NCBI GenBank assembly: GCA_963969495.1
Contig: OZ018326.1
Span: 179,965,497 to 180,029,496, forward strand
Length of the DNA stretch: 64,000 nucleotides
Direction: 5' to 3'
From: Ceratothoa steindachneri
Taxonomy: Eukaryota; Arthropoda; Malacostraca; Isopoda; Cymothoidae
Shown: positions 31,668 to 43,376 of the stretch, one piece after another
Numbering within the stretch: position 1 is the stretch's first letter
Layout: every line of letters starts with the position of its first letter
The notes under the pieces: model-generated
The model's input: the letters and a program-made list of their open reading frames with translations, nothing else
The model's database searches: none
Told to the model about the DNA's origin: nothing
Made by a program: the position numbers and the translations under genes

Positions 31668-32399
31668 GGTAACACTTCAGATTCGGGGCGCACGGTAGAT
31701 GGCGCTGTTAGTCGGCTACAATTTTGGGCTACAGCATATCTCTTATGACGTCAGACGGTAGCGTCAGATGTGAACAATATCGGCGTAATATTTTTTGTAT
31801 ATGAGTATTTACTAGGAGGCTTCGACCCCCAGACCCCCCCCCCCTTGATTGAAACTCAGGATCATCGCAGGGTGGTCCCCCTAAAGTGATATCTTCCCTA
31901 CGAGCAGTCCCCTTGAATTTACTGGGTGTTTTTTCTCCCCAACAGCTTTTAACTGGCAGAAAAACTTAACCTAATTACAAACAATTCTTACTTCTATAGG
32001 TTTCTTGATTAGTTTATGTGCCTCTAGATAATCTTAAAAGTTTTTCACGATCATACAAAGTAAAGCCGAATTTGAATAACAAATAAGCACATGGAGAGCA
32101 CGAAAACACAATTACGAAAGAAAAACATTTGCAAAACGGGTCCTATTTATAAGCTACGATGTTGCCAGTAAGAAGCTGTTATCATTCGCTGTAAACAAAA
32201 AATACGAAAACAAAACAAAAAACAAAAGACATCAAGAAACCTTACCTAACTTAGAAAAAAAACTATAAACGAGCAGAGCAAAGATATTTAGTAAATAATA
32301 GACTAAAAGTTACAAATCCCCAAAACAACAAAAAAATATAACACAGTGATTGTCACATCTGAGCCTACCGTCCGTGCGCCTCGAATCTGAAGTATTACC
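31668..32399. mobile_element. Terminal-inverted-repeat element, non-coding (MITE-like)
   Basis: The left end GGTAACACTTCAGATTCGGG (31,668) is mirrored at the right end (32,399, reverse complement GGTAATACTTCAGATTCGAG). The similarity extends through GCGCACGG. AAA flanks both ends, a possible 3-bp duplication. The inside is non-coding, so the element would depend on an outside transposase. Confidence 0.7.
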
Positions 32400-32429
32400 A
32401 AAGTTTGGGTAGTGTCAGTATCTTAAAAA

Positions 32430-33035
32430 TTTGTGGGTAACTCCTATGTCAGAGGTGGGAAACTAGGTTTTGATAGTGGTCAGGTAAATTTAATGGCTCA
32501 AAGTGAGGCAGGGAAAGGAAGCAAACACAGATTTGTAGAAGGTAGGCAGGCTAATGGAAGTGCTTTAGGGTTAAATTACTTGAGTAGTCATAGTGGTCTT
32601 GGAAATACAAGAGTACAGGGTCGAGAAAAGAGATGCAGAGGAGATAGGCCTTCAGGGATAGGTGGGCTGAGTTGTCTTTACACAAATGCTCGTAGTCTTA
32701 AAAAATAAGAGGGATGAATTATTTAGTTATATCATTCATGAAGATATAGATATAATATGTATAGTTGAATCATGGGTTAATGAAAATATATTTAATGATA
32801 ATGTCAGTGAATTTGAACTAGAAGGTTATACTATGGACATTAGTCAAAGGAGAGATAGGACTGGTGGTGGGTTGATTATTTATATCAGAAATGGCATTTC
32901 TTCAAATCTAAACTATAAAGCAAGGAGAAGGTGAATCATTATGGATAGATATTAAGGTTGGTAAAAATAGGAAAATACACTTGGGAGCTTTTTATAGACC
33001 ACCAGGTCAGACAGATTGCATCGATGTTTGGGAAG
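32430..33035 (+). pseudogene. CR1-like LINE endonuclease, N-terminal part
   Basis: Three frames read on from each other: LSCLYTNARSLK, then NKRDELFSYI, IICIVESWVNENI and RDRTGGGLIIYIRNGISSN, then GAFYRPPGQT. These are the first blocks of CR1-type APE endonucleases (NARSL, ESW, GGG, YRPP). It stops at the CR1 tail starting at 33,036 and is probably truncated by that insertion. Confidence 0.7.
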
Positions 33036-33299
33036 AATGGATGTCTCGTGCGATTAAGAACATAAGAAAAGAAGGAGACTGCAAAAGACCATTCATGGCC
33101 TACACTTGGCAGCTCCTGTTCCAGTCAGCACACAAAAGATTTCTTACCAGAGAAAAGTCATCAACATTGTCACCTTTTACAGGAGTTCATCAGATCTAAT
33201 CTACAATATACATAAAATGCATCCAGAGGATTATGTCCATTCATGCAACCGCAAAATATAATCTTCCCACTCCTTAGAAAAATATATACATATGTACAT

Positions 33300-34160
33300 A
33301 AAAAAAAGTCAGTCCCATCTAGCAGCTTCATCCATATATTTATCTAATCTATTCTTAAAACTACCCAGAGAGGAGGCTTCTATCACATGCCTAGTGAGCC
33401 TATTCCATTCATCTACCACACGATTTGTAAACCAATTCCTCCCAATCTCCTTCCTAAACCTATACTAATCAAGCTTAAACCCATTGCTACGTGTCCTGTC
33501 ATGTTCACTAAGTATAAGAACCTTACCCAGATCCCCTTTATTATACCCTTTTACCCATTTGAAGACTTCAATCAATTCCCCTCTGACTCTTCTCCTTTCC
33601 AATGTATGTAGATTTAGTTTTCTGAGCCTTTCACCATAAGGTAAGTTCCTTAGCCCACCAATCACTTTACATTTTTTTGCCTTAAACCTCAACTGCCACA
33701 GATTAGACCATTCACCTAGCTTCCTTAAATCTCCCTCCAAGTCCCGATGATCTTGTGATGTGTTTACTTCCTTGTAAATCTTTGTGTCGTCGGCAAATAT
33801 TTTAACTGTACTTGATACAGCATCAGGTAGATCATTGATAAACCACAAACAAAATTGGTCCCAGAACACTTCCCTGTGGTATACCGCTTTTCACTGCTTT
33901 CCAGTCAGATCTGTCTTCATTCATGACTACCCGTTGTCTTCGGCCTGTCAAGAAGCTTTTTATCCAATAATAAGTTTTTCCTTCTATCCCATTAGCTTTC
34001 AGTTTACTTAAAAGTCTTTTATGAGGCACTCAGTCAAAAGCCTTCTGGAAGTCCAAATACACAACATCAAAGCTCTTTCCATGCTCCACAAACAGTGACC
34101 ATTCCTCCAAACATAAGAGTGCTGAGTCGTACATGATCTATCTGGGACAAAACCATGTTG
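33300..34160 (-). pseudogene. CR1-like RT palm and C-terminal domain
   Basis: Pieces read KRLLSKLKANGIEGKTYYWI, SGIPQGSVLGPILF (the GxPQGSxL block), INDLPDAVSSTVKIFADDTK (the FADD active site) and WQLRFKAKKCKV. A deletion then joins to LPYGERLRKLNLHTLERRR and HDRTRSNGFKLD, the end of CR1 ORF2. A TGA replaces a codon in the AFDxVPH block. Frame changes separate the pieces. Confidence 0.8.
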
Positions 34161-34182
34161 CAAATGATTTATACTATTTTTT

Positions 34183-35334
34183 TTAAGGTTTATAATAAAT
34201 ATTCCTATTTTGAAAAAAAAAAAAAAAAAAAAAAATCATGTGTTTGACAATATCGTCTCCTACCATTGTCTCCATAATCTTACACACAACTGCTGTTAGA
34301 CTTATTGGCCTATAATTTCCAGGCTGCCGTCGACTTCCTTTTTTCTGGATTGGGGTGATATTGGCATCTTTCCAGCCTTGTGGAATTTCACCAGTTTGTT
34401 GAGATTTATTGTAAATAATATTTAATGGTAGGCTAATACTAGGTGCTATTTCACTAAGCATTTTTTGGTGAAAACCATCTGGTTCAGCTGATTCATTTTT
34501 TCTCAGTTTTATTAGTTTCTTTCTAACTTTTTCTTCACTAATTACCACATGATCTAATGGGTTACTGCCAACATATTTGTTTTCTAACTGTGGTATATTT
34601 CTTTGATCCTCCTCAGTGAAAACACTACAAAAGAAGTCATTTAATGTTGCTGCTTTATCAATATCATTTCTTGCTGTGTTACCATTGCCACAGTCCAAGT
34701 CACCAATCCTAGATCTTGTATAGAGTTTACTATTAGCATATTTCCAAAATGCTTTGGGGTTATGCTTAATCTCACTAGCCAGTTTCTTTTCAAAGTTTTT
34801 TCTTAAATTTCTTGTTAATTTTCTGAGTGCATTCACTTCACCCTTATATAACCTTTCATCTTCACTATGATGTGTGAGTCCAAAACGCTTCCATTTAGTA
34901 AACTTACATTTTCTTATTTTTTCCACCCTGTGATTTATGTAAGATCTACCATGTTCCTTGGCCTTCACTACAGGAATGTTCTCATCCATCTGCTCCTTCA
35001 AGTGATTGCTGAAAAAGCTCCATGCCTCATGCACATCCATGTTCATCATACAATTTGTCCAGTCTATTTTCCCAAGCTTCCATGCCATTTGTTTGTAGTT
35101 ACCTTTAAAATAGTTGTATCTTTTCATTTCACTTTTCTGCATATTAGTATAAAGATTTATATCATATATTAAACACACATGATCACTCATACCCAATGGT
35201 GAATCATAATCTATGTTAGTGACCATACCTTCTTCGTTTGTAATTATTAAATCCATTAGACTTGGTTGCTCATGTATTCTATACCTTGTAAACTGAGTGA
35301 CATGCTGGAATAAGAATGAGTCGTGCATTGCCAA
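34183..35334 (-). pseudogene. CR1-like ORF2: endonuclease end and RT fingers
   Basis: The 383-codon open piece starts inside the endonuclease (SLMDLIITNE, then GMSDHVCLIYD with the SDH catalytic dyad). It passes through a basic linker and enters reverse transcriptase with DGFHQKML, GWKDANITPIQKKGSRRQPG and NYRPISLTAVVCKIMETMV. It ends in a run of Phe codons made by an A-run in the plus strand, where the RT frame is broken by inserted sequence. Confidence 0.85.
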
Positions 35335-35399
35335 AATAAATCTGTTTGCTCTATGATTGGGATGTTCTGATGAGTGCCAATTTGTCCAATCTATTTCAG

Positions 35400-35848
35400 G
35401 TTAATTGAAGTCACCTACTATCATAATGTGGGTATATTTCCTTGACTGCCACTTGTCATAATACTGTACATAAGGCTGAATTATTTTCCGCACTGCTATT
35501 GGGACTTCTATAAATACATCCCAGTAGCAGACAATCATTACCTGTAAGTTTTAAGCTGCACCATATACTCTCTTCAAAATCAGTTCTAATTTCCATATCA
35601 CTTGCATCGATATCATTATCAATATACAAAGCAACACCCCTTCCATTTTCTTTTTCCAAGTTTGTAAATAAATAATAACCATGATTTTCAAGTTCAGATT
35701 TTAACATTGTTCTCCCAGGATTTTTAGGTTTAACCTCCGTCACTGCTATTACTTTTGGGTTGTGTAACTGAATTTTAATCTTCATCTCATGCATTTTATT
35801 AGGTAATGAATCTGCATTGGTGTATAATACATTGACTTTGTGCATCAA
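35400..35848 (-). pseudogene. CR1-like ORF2 N-terminal endonuclease
   Basis: Reads VNVLYTNADSLPNKMHEMKI, then VIAVTEVKP, NGRGVALYIDND and LGCIYRSPNSS, the opening blocks of a CR1-type endonuclease. After the frame closes at 35,456 another frame supplies GDFN with a TAA before PEIDW. One frameshift and one stop therefore separate it from the 34,183-35,334 piece. Confidence 0.8.
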
Positions 35849-35910
35849 CTTTTTAATTCTAACTGCTCTATTTACATGACTTTTTACAGTAGAGGTTAAT
35901 CCACGACATG

Positions 35911-36841
35911 CTAAATATTTATTTTGATTTTTCCTATTTTTTTTTGTCCTGGGGGGCCTCTTACTCTGTATTGGAAATTTCCCGGGTAGTCATTCTGTTC
36001 CATTTCATTGGCTTGATCCTTCAGCTGTTTTATCCGGGCCCTCTGGTCAGGAGTGTAATCAATATCAATGCTCACTCCTAAATTTCTCTTCTGCATGTTT
36101 TAGCCCTGTTACATTATTGAGGACCTTATTTTTGGTTAAGACTGAATCCAGTGAGACAAGCAGAGGTCGTACTCTTCCCTCCTCCCTTTTGCCAAGTCGG
36201 AAACATCTAGTGATATTGTCTGCACTGAAATCATCCATTTCCAGTGGACCCTGACATAATTCTTGAATAAAAGCTTTATCATGGCCTCTAAATTCTTTCA
36301 AGTTGGTTGAGACACTTTCCTTAGCTCTATAAACAATAATATTGAGCTTTCTCTGCTCATCCTCCCTTAAGTCACTCATAACTCTCTCTCTCATGTTATT
36401 CACTTCCGAGGTTATGTCAGTATGACTGTCAACACTTACAGTAGAAGTAGTGCCTTTGCCTTTTTGTTGGTCTCTACTATATGTGTTCTCTAAATCCATG
36501 CATTTAGCCTCTAAGCTACCCATTCTTATTTCCTTATCTTTTCTTTCTTTCTTTTCCCGATCTGCATTTTCCCTTAACTCTGTTATCTCAACTTCCATCG
36601 CTTTCTGTTTCGATTCCAGCTCCAATTGTTGCTCTCCTAGTTGCTGGATGGTTTTAAACATTTTGTTGTACCCATTTTTGCATGAGTTGCATAGCCAAAG
36701 AAATTGCTTTCCTGCTTTTTCATCATTTATAAAGTTGTATACTGCTTCTGGTATGCCCTCACATACTATATGGAACCATAGCTCACATACCTCACATCCG
36801 ACGGACTTGCTGTTATCTTTTAACATTTCTCCATTTACCAT
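35911..36841 (-). pseudogene. CR1-like ORF1, PHD-type zinc finger and coiled coil
   Basis: The 258-residue piece (36,065-36,841) starts with a Cys/His cluster (CEVCELWFHIVCEGI and LCNSCKNG), a PHD-type finger pattern. A long E/K-rich coiled coil follows, and then a folded C-terminal part (ITRCFRLGKREEGRVRPLLV). One frameshift near 36,080 leads into 35,911-36,096 (DYTPDQRARIKQLKDQANEM, YRVRGPPGQKK). PHD-like ORF1 proteins are known from CR1-like LINEs, where they are thought to chaperone the RNA. Confidence 0.75.
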
Positions 36842-37440
36842 TTTGTCTCAGACAATTGGAAATCCTCTGCTCATGTTGCTAAAACTGCTGCTAAAGCTAA
36901 TGTGATGTTAGGGAGGGTTAAACACACGTTTGCTTATATGAATGAAACTATTTTGATGAAAGTTTACCCTTCTTTGATTAGGACTCATATGGAGTATACA
37001 GTTCAAGCTTGGTCTCCGCAATTAAAAAAGGATATTGGAGCCTTGTAAAAGGTACAAAGAAGAGCCACCAAGCTTGTACCAGAATTGAAAGATTTAAGCT
37101 ATGAGCAACGTGTAGCAGGGTTGGGGCTAGCAACCCTATTTGAGCGTAGATGTAGAGGAGATCTAATTGAGGTGTACAAGATTGTGCATGGCTTTGACAA
37201 TGTGGATAGGGCAAGGTTCTTTACACTCAAAAGTGAGGTGCATTCATATGGTACAACAGGTCATGATTTGTGTATTGCTAGGAAGACACAGAAATGCTGC
37301 CAGGGGAGGGTATTTTGACATTAGAATAATAGATGATTGGAATTCATTACCAGAGAAGGTGGTGAATTGCTGATCAATAAGTAGTTTTAAGAAAGCCTTT
37401 GATTGTCTATAAGAAAAGGGGCGCATATTAGCTTCGGCTA
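36842..37440 (+). pseudogene. CR1-like LINE C-terminal fragment
   Basis: Plus-strand frames read NVMLGRVKHTFAYMNETIL, YPSLIRTHMEYTVQAWSPQL, KVQRRATKLVPELKDLSYEQ, RRCRGDLIEVYKIVHGF and WNSLPEKVVN, the post-RT domain of CR1/L2-type ORF2. One stop follows GAL and one frame change occurs near 37,300. It sits head-to-tail between two minus-strand LINEs and is truncated at its 5' side. Confidence 0.8.
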
Positions 37441-37449
37441 CCTAACCCC

Positions 37450-38190
37450 TCAATTATAAACTCGGTGAGTATAAGAAAGACTGGTGATGGGAACATAGAT
37501 TTGTACATCATCAGCATAAAGGTGATAGCCAACTCCATGTGCCTTCATAATATTAACAAGCTCAGATGTATATAAGGAAAAAAGTATCTGACCAAGCACT
37601 GAACCCTGTGGGACACTGTATTTCAACTCCAGTGGAGATGACAATGAGTTGTTAAGAGAGACCATTTGTGTGCATCCCTCCAGGTATGATTTGAAAAGAC
37701 TGAGTGCTTTTCCTTTGATTCCAGCTTTATCTAAGTCCATTAGAAGTAATGTATGATCAATGGTATCAAATGCAGCACTCAAATCCAGTAGAACAAGCAT
37801 AGATGAGCTGTGATTTTGAAAGTTATACAAAAAATGGCACAATGCAGTCTCTGTTGAGTGGTTCTGCCTTTAAGCAGATTGAAAAATTGCTATATGATTG
37901 TTACTAGATAAGTAGGGGGTTAACCAAAGCACAATTACCTTTTTAATGACTTTTGAGAGAAAAGATAAATGGGATATCATACGATAATTTATTAATTCAT
38001 CATTATTTAATGATGCTTTTTTTAATAGGGGCTTTACCACAGCAATTTTTTCAGACTGTGGAAAATTTCCAGAAAAAAAACATAAATTTATTATTGCAGT
38101 AAAAATGGGTATAAGATGCTCTATGGCACATGTTAATTTTAAGAAGTTGAATGTATCAAATTCACAGAAGGTTTTATTTACAGAGTTCAA
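37450..38190 (-). pseudogene. L2/CR1-type reverse transcriptase
   Basis: Two open pieces: 38,190-37,870 (fingers: SEKIAVVKPLLKK and NYRMISHLSFLSKVIKKV) and 37,842-37,450, with LVLLDLSAAFDTIDHTLLL (first catalytic Asp), KYSVPQGSVLGQILFSLYTS and YHLYADDVQIY (YADD active site). A stop separates them. The palm active site is intact. Confidence 0.85.
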
Positions 38191-38575
38191 TATGGAACTA
38201 GTCTCTGAGATAGAAATTGCAGTGAACTCATCTATTTCAGAAAAACAATTGGAGTAGTTAGATATATAATTAAGATAAAGATCAGAATAGTTATTGATTG
38301 AGACTATATTATCAATTTCCTCCCGAATATTTTGAGTTTTCTGTATAAAGAACTCATTAATACTATGGGCTGAGTGAATATCAGGAATTTGAGGTTGATT
38401 ATTACCTAATAGTCTATTTAAGACCAGCCAAAGTTTAGATTGGTTTGAATTGCAAGATATTATTTTATTCTTGAACTATTTTTTTTTATCTTGCCTAATT
38501 TTTAGAATAAGATAACTATTTGCATTGATATAGTCCAATCGTGCCTCGGTAGTTTTTAACCTATGCCATTTGCGT

Positions 38576-39446
38576 TCAGATTGATGACGCCGAATTAAAC
38601 CAAGGGCTATCATCTTTTACACGTATGAACTTACTGACCAATGGCCAATATTTATTAAATATGTCAGAAAGTGACTTTTTGAACCTGGAAACTAAGTCAT
38701 CAAGATTATGGTCATAATTCTGAGACAAAGCCATAACAGAGAGGTCCTCCTGTAGTTGATTAGCATTGATAGAATCATATGATCTGAATTTAATACTTTT
38801 TACTTTTGATTTTACCTTAGGAGGAAAGGAGAGACAAAATGTAATCAGAGCATAATCCGTGAAAAGTGAGTTTATAGGATGTATTGAAGTATTTAAATTT
38901 TTACTTGAGTACTGGATTACAAGATCAAGCACATGACCCCCCATATGAGTTGGGTTGTTTACAACATTAGAGCAATTATTAGAGTTTAAGACTTCAATAA
39001 ACTTGTTGGAGTAGGGCTTGCCTTCAGGATAATCCATCCAGTAATTGAAGTCTCTGCATAGAATAAGGTTAGGAAGGTTGGTCAAATCACCTAAACAATC
39101 ATTAAACTGGTCTAAGAATTGCAAATTGGTTCCAAAATTGTCAGAATGGTACATTACAGCCACATGAAAAGGTTTGACTTGGGATTGAAAAGCATATACT
39201 AAGATTTGATATGAGTTAGTATTGCAGAAATGCGAAAGTTTTTTTGGATTAAAAATGCAATCCTGAGATAAGTGCAACACCACCACCATGGTCATTAGGA
39301 TTCTCTGACCGAGGAGAATGAACAAATGAGTAATTGGGTGGTAATGTAGCATTGATAATATCTTTATCTGCATCGTGAGTCCAAGATTCAGATATCATTA
39401 AGAGATCAAGAGAGTTCTCTGATAAAATTTCACAGACATAAGACAT
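38576..39446 (-). pseudogene. L2/CR1-type endonuclease
   Basis: The 39,249-39,446 piece reads ENSLDLLMISESWTHDADKD and GGGVALI. The overlapping 38,576-39,373 piece reads LPNLILCRDFNYWMDYP (GDFN altered to RDFN), GGHVLDLVIQ and FTDYALI where SDH is expected, so the catalytic Asp-His pair is degraded. A basic linker toward RT follows. A frameshift near 39,260 joins the two. Confidence 0.8.
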
Positions 39447-39578
39447 TTTATTTCTAATTGATCTGATATTTATATATCCACATTTAAAAGATGTGCCTTT
39501 ACATTGAAAGATATGTAATGGTTCTGAATCAATATTAGGGTCACTACAATGAATAGATGGATTGGAGGAGTTTTCGAG

Positions 39579-40030
39579 TCATTCCAATATATGACTAACA
39601 CATTTATTTATGACCTGAGTAAAGACTTCAACACCAAATTTGTTTGGGTGAGTCCCATCAGTGTTCAATAATTTTTTCCTGTTAAAAAATCTATCCCATA
39701 GGTTAATATAAGTTATACCAAATTTGTGAGAAATCTGCTGTAATTGATAATTTATCTCCTGCGCAGAAGAATACCAAGTTTTGTTATGGTATAGCTTAGG
39801 GATAATCCCAGTGATAAAAGAGGGCTTACAACTTTCCTTCAATAGTGAGAGTATTTGCTTAAGATTATTGTCTCACTTGAAGTTCTATGACCAATATCAT
39901 TCCCTCCAACATGTACTATATTGATTTCTTGTTTGTCTTTCAAAATACCAGAATTGGAGTTATTGAGAATTTTTAAAATTCACTCAGTCTGCACCAGGGA
40001 CAAGAACCTGTGTTACTCTGTTACAGAGAT
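39579..40030 (-). pseudogene. SGNH-hydrolase-like ORF1 end
   Basis: Frame pieces give INIVHVGGNDIGHRTSSETI, the GxND block, then ITGIIPKLYHNKTW, and TDGTHPNKFGVEVF with the DxxH catalytic pair at the C-terminus. This spacing and set of blocks define GDSL/SGNH esterases. A frameshift near 39,850 separates the blocks. The N-terminal Ser block was not found. Confidence 0.7.
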
Positions 40031-40188
40031 GCAACACAAAATAGATAAAGTAACATTTCCATATTCTATCATGCATTATCAAAAAATGATGGAACTAAAA
40101 GACAAAAAAAGGGGAAGGTCTATTGGTAATGCATCTAGAATTGGAAACCTTAAATGTAAGGATCATAGAAAATGAAAGTCCAGATAAG

Positions 40189-40310
40189 AACATAAGAAAA
40201 GAAGGAGACTGCAAAAGACCATTCATGGCCTACACTTGGCAGCTCCTGTTCCATTCAACACACAAAAGATTTCTTACCAGAAACAAAAGATTTCTTACCA
40301 GGGGAAATTG
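40189..40310 (-). repeat. CR1-like LINE 3' tail fragment
   Basis: About 100 bp repeat the tail at 33,036-33,150 with few differences (GACTGCAAAAGACCATTCAT, CACTTGGCAGCTCCTGTTCC). It is a very short 5'-truncated copy of that family or a SINE sharing its tail. Confidence 0.75.
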
Positions 40311-41630
40311 CTATTCAAAACTGTTATAAATTTCATGCTGATTATATGGACAGTAGTGACCAAAACAAAAATAACGGAATTATAGGAAACTTGGACCAAT
40401 TAATAGAGAAATATAAGGATTCTAATCTTTTAGTCCTGGGGGATTTCAACGGACATTTAGGGTTCATTGGTGAACAAACTTTAAATTAAAATGGTAGATA
40501 TGTAATAGATATTATGGAAAGATGTAACATGATTTTACTAAATGGCAACCCAATATGTAAAGGTATAGAGTGGGATAGTGTCAAATACCAGAATCTAAGA
40601 GATAATGGAGGTGCAACCGGTCGGTGAGTTTGTTAGATTTTCCCGTTGGAAATGGTTAGGTCATGTTTATAGAAAGCAGGATATAGTTCGTGCTACACCA
40701 GGGTTGGTGGCTCCTGTAGAAGAGGAAGACGTAGGCCTAGGGAGACTTGGATAAGGACTGTGAGGCGGGAAGCAGGAGATGATTGTTGGGAAGATCTTGA
40801 CGCATTAGCTCAAGATAGAGCGTGGTGGCGTGAGTTCATTGAGGCCCTATGCATCCCTGTGGGTGTCACAGGAAATGATTGATTGATCACAACCAGGGAA
40901 CAGAGAGGAGAGAAAAGTACTATTGATTTTATTCTGGTTAATAATAATTTATACAATAAATTTAGATTAATAAAAATAAATGAAAAGGAGAAATTTGATA
41001 TATATGACCACTGCCTACTAGAGGGAATCTTTAATTTTCAAACACATAAAACTAACAAAGCAAGGAGAAGAGAGTACAAAATCATAGAATATATGTGTAA
41101 AAAATGAAAATCATAGGGAAAAATTCATGGCAGACATTGAAAAAGAACTCCAGGAGATAAACAGAAATAATGTCAGTAGGGAAATGGTAGAGGAGAAAAT
41201 TATTGACAATATAGGAAAACATCTTAGGAAAAAATAAAAAGAAGGTACAAAGATAGAGAAGGAGAAAGCCTGGAACCTATATGGTTCCTAGAAGATATGA
41301 AAAAAATATCAATCCACCCACAAAATGCATCCATAGGATTGTGTCAGATCATGCATCTATAATATACAACTTGAACCATACACAGGAATGTGTCAAAAAC
41401 AAAAAGCAGCATCATCAAGACTATACAAAAGCTTAGTGGTAAAAACATGAGTACTATAAATAACACCATTTATTCTGAAAATGGAGAAGAATTGGAAGAA
41501 ATAGGAATAAAAGAGGCAGTGGCAACTTTTTGAAAGGGCATCTATCAAAAACTTTCAGCTGGAATTGAATGTAATTTAACCATAGGTTGGCTAATTTCAG
41601 ATGCAGATAAACTACCAATAACAAGATGGA
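40300..41630 (+). pseudogene. LINE endonuclease fragment (second type)
   Basis: Reads HADYMDSSDQNKNN, NLLVLGDFNGHLGFIGEQ, NMILLNGNPICKGIEWDS, then after an inserted repeat TREQRGEKSTIDFILVNN and DIYDHCLLEGIF (DH catalytic dyad). A coiled linker follows (GKFMADIEKELQEINRNN-like). It differs from the CR1-type endonucleases nearby. RT is absent, and stops are present. Confidence 0.7.
40619..40889 (+). mobile_element. 5'-truncated LINE 3' end inserted with CAACC duplication
   Basis: The 271-bp insert reads RWKWLGHVYRKQD and, in a shifted frame, RRGRRRPRETWIRTVRREAG, the typical C-terminal end of RTE-like ORF2 proteins. It ends with a GATTGATTGATCA tail. CAACC at 40,614-40,618 recurs at 40,890-40,894. 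The endonuclease frame reads straight across when the insert and one CAACC are skipped. Confidence 0.8.
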
Positions 41631-41639
41631 ACTAACAAA

Positions 41640-43362
41640 ACTCAAAGAGTAATGGACCCAGAAAAGTTTCAAGTTTGCGCTTAAAACTATGCACAGAACT
41701 TGCAGAAACAACCTCTTCAGGCAAAGAGTTCCATAAATTGATAGTTCTAAGTGAGCTCTGACATCAGTATTGTGAGGAGGGACAAAGGTTTTTTTACTGT
41801 GACCTCTAGTTCGATCAAGACCTCTGCAGTTGAATAGGTCAGCCAATTGGGTGCAATGACCATTTAGAATTTTTTAAACCATTATTAAATCAGCACAGAT
41901 AAGACAGCCTTTGATTGAGAATAAACCCAATCTTTATAATCTTTCAACATATGGGAGATCCTCCAGGCGACTAACTTTTTTAGTCCTCTTTCTTTGAACT
42001 GATTCAAGAAGGTGCAGATCACCAATATAACCGGTATTCCATACAACACAGCCAAAGTCAATAATTGGACGAATATGCATAATGAACACCTGACACATAA
42101 ACTGAATTGATCTACAAACGGTACCTCAGAGAATATTATTAGCAACACCATTAGCTTTAACAAAGACCTCTAACATGATGGAATTTTAGAGTTGTATTTA
42201 CCAAAATGCCAAGGTCCTTAAAGGAAGATTTAGATGGAATAGCACCATCACCCAAGTAGTACACACCTATAGGGACAGCTGGTGATCAACAAAAGCGGAT
42301 GTGGGTACATTTATTTACAGAAAAGGAAAGGCTCCAGGATTTACTTTATTGTAAATTAGAGAAACGTCATTTTGTAGAGAAACACAAGCACCATTATTAT
42401 TAAACTTGCTCAGATCAACATGTGGGATAGCCAAATACAATTTCAAATCATCTGCAAACAAGACGATTTTACTGCTGAGACCAGCACAAATGTGATTTAT
42501 ATAAATTAAAAAAGAACAGGACCCACTACAGAACCCTGTGGAACCCCACTAGTAACATCAACTGAGTAGCTGGAAGAACTCTGCACTACAACCTTCAAAC
42601 TTCTGTCTGTTAAGGAATCGCTGAACCATCCAAGCAATGAGTTACAAATACCAAGTTAAGAAAGTTTGATGATAAGCAATCTATGATTAATAACATCAAA
42701 GGCTTTACTATAATCAAAATAAAGTACATCAACTAATGCTTCAAGATGCACATTTTTGCTAATATAGTCATAAGTCAGTAGTAATTGATCAGGCACAGAT
42801 AGGTTAGCACAGAAGCCAAATTGAGAGCGTGAAAGTAAAGAGTTTGACTCTAGATAATTAACATTTTTGAAACAATGACTCTTTCCAATGTTTTACAACA
42901 ATTAGGCATCATACTAATAGGCCTATAATTGGATGGATTGGAATGAATGATACTCTTGAATAAAGGAAGCACATGAGCAACTTTCCACAATGAAGGAACA
43001 GTCAATGAAGAGAGGCTTTTACTAAAGAGAAAAAATAAGGGATAGTATAAAACAGTAGCACAGTTTTTCAGAACAATGGGAGGAATATTGTCAGGGCCAC
43101 AGCTTACAGAATTTTGTAACATTTTTAATGCATTTAGCACATCAATGATTGTAAGATCTTCAAATGTCAACTTTGAAATAGAAAACTGGTGAGGAAAGAG
43201 ATCTAAGGGCGCTTTCCTCACAAAAACTGATGAAAAATAGTCAGCCAAATGGTTGGCCACTGAACATTTATCATACACCCAGGAACCATTAGTGATCAAA
43301 GGTCCCATAGCAGGCTTGTCAGTCTTTTTATTCCTCAAATAACAATGGAGTCTCTTAGGATG
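41640..43362 (-). pseudogene. CR1/L2-like LINE ORF2, 3' portion
   Basis: In element order from the I-like insertion: a 3' endonuclease-RT linker, then ADYFSSVFVRK, SVSCGPDNIPPIVLKNC, FKSIIHSNPSNYRPISMMPN (fingers), later IVLFADDLKLYLAI (FADD active site near 42,440), and the C-terminal DLFNCRGLDRTRGHSKKTF with NLWNSLPEEVV. It ends near 41,640. The upstream continuation lies beyond the insertion at 50,240 and joins in frame. Stops and frame changes are present after 42,850. Confidence 0.8.
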
Positions 43363-43376
43363 ATTATGCTGGGCTA
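43363..43376. repeat. Target-site duplication ATTATGCTGGGCTA, left copy
   Basis: Fourteen bases identical to 50,226-50,239, flanking the I-like element on both sides. Confidence 0.95.

Larger units (their letters stand above)
33036..36841 (-). mobile_element. CR1-like LINE with PHD-like ORF1
   Basis: In element order: ORF1 (36,841-35,911), ORF2 endonuclease (35,848-35,150), reverse transcriptase (to about 33,700), C-terminal domain (33,700-33,300) and a 3' tail ending at 33,036. The tail word AACATAAGAAAAGAAGGAGA (plus strand) is repeated at 40,190. A short A-run (plus 34,215-34,236) interrupts RT. Confidence 0.8.
37450..40080 (-). mobile_element. L2/CR1-type LINE with SGNH-esterase ORF1
   Basis: In element order: an SGNH hydrolase-like end of ORF1 (about 40,030-39,579), endonuclease (39,446-38,576) and reverse transcriptase (about 38,190-37,450). 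The C-terminal domain and 3' end are missing. Esterase domains in the first ORF are described for CR1-like non-LTR elements. Frameshifts are present throughout. Confidence 0.75.

Noticed and set aside
36450..36905. 151-codon plus-strand frame
   Set aside because: Antisense of the PHD/coiled-coil ORF1; its Ser/Leu-rich composition is the complement of the E/K-rich coil.
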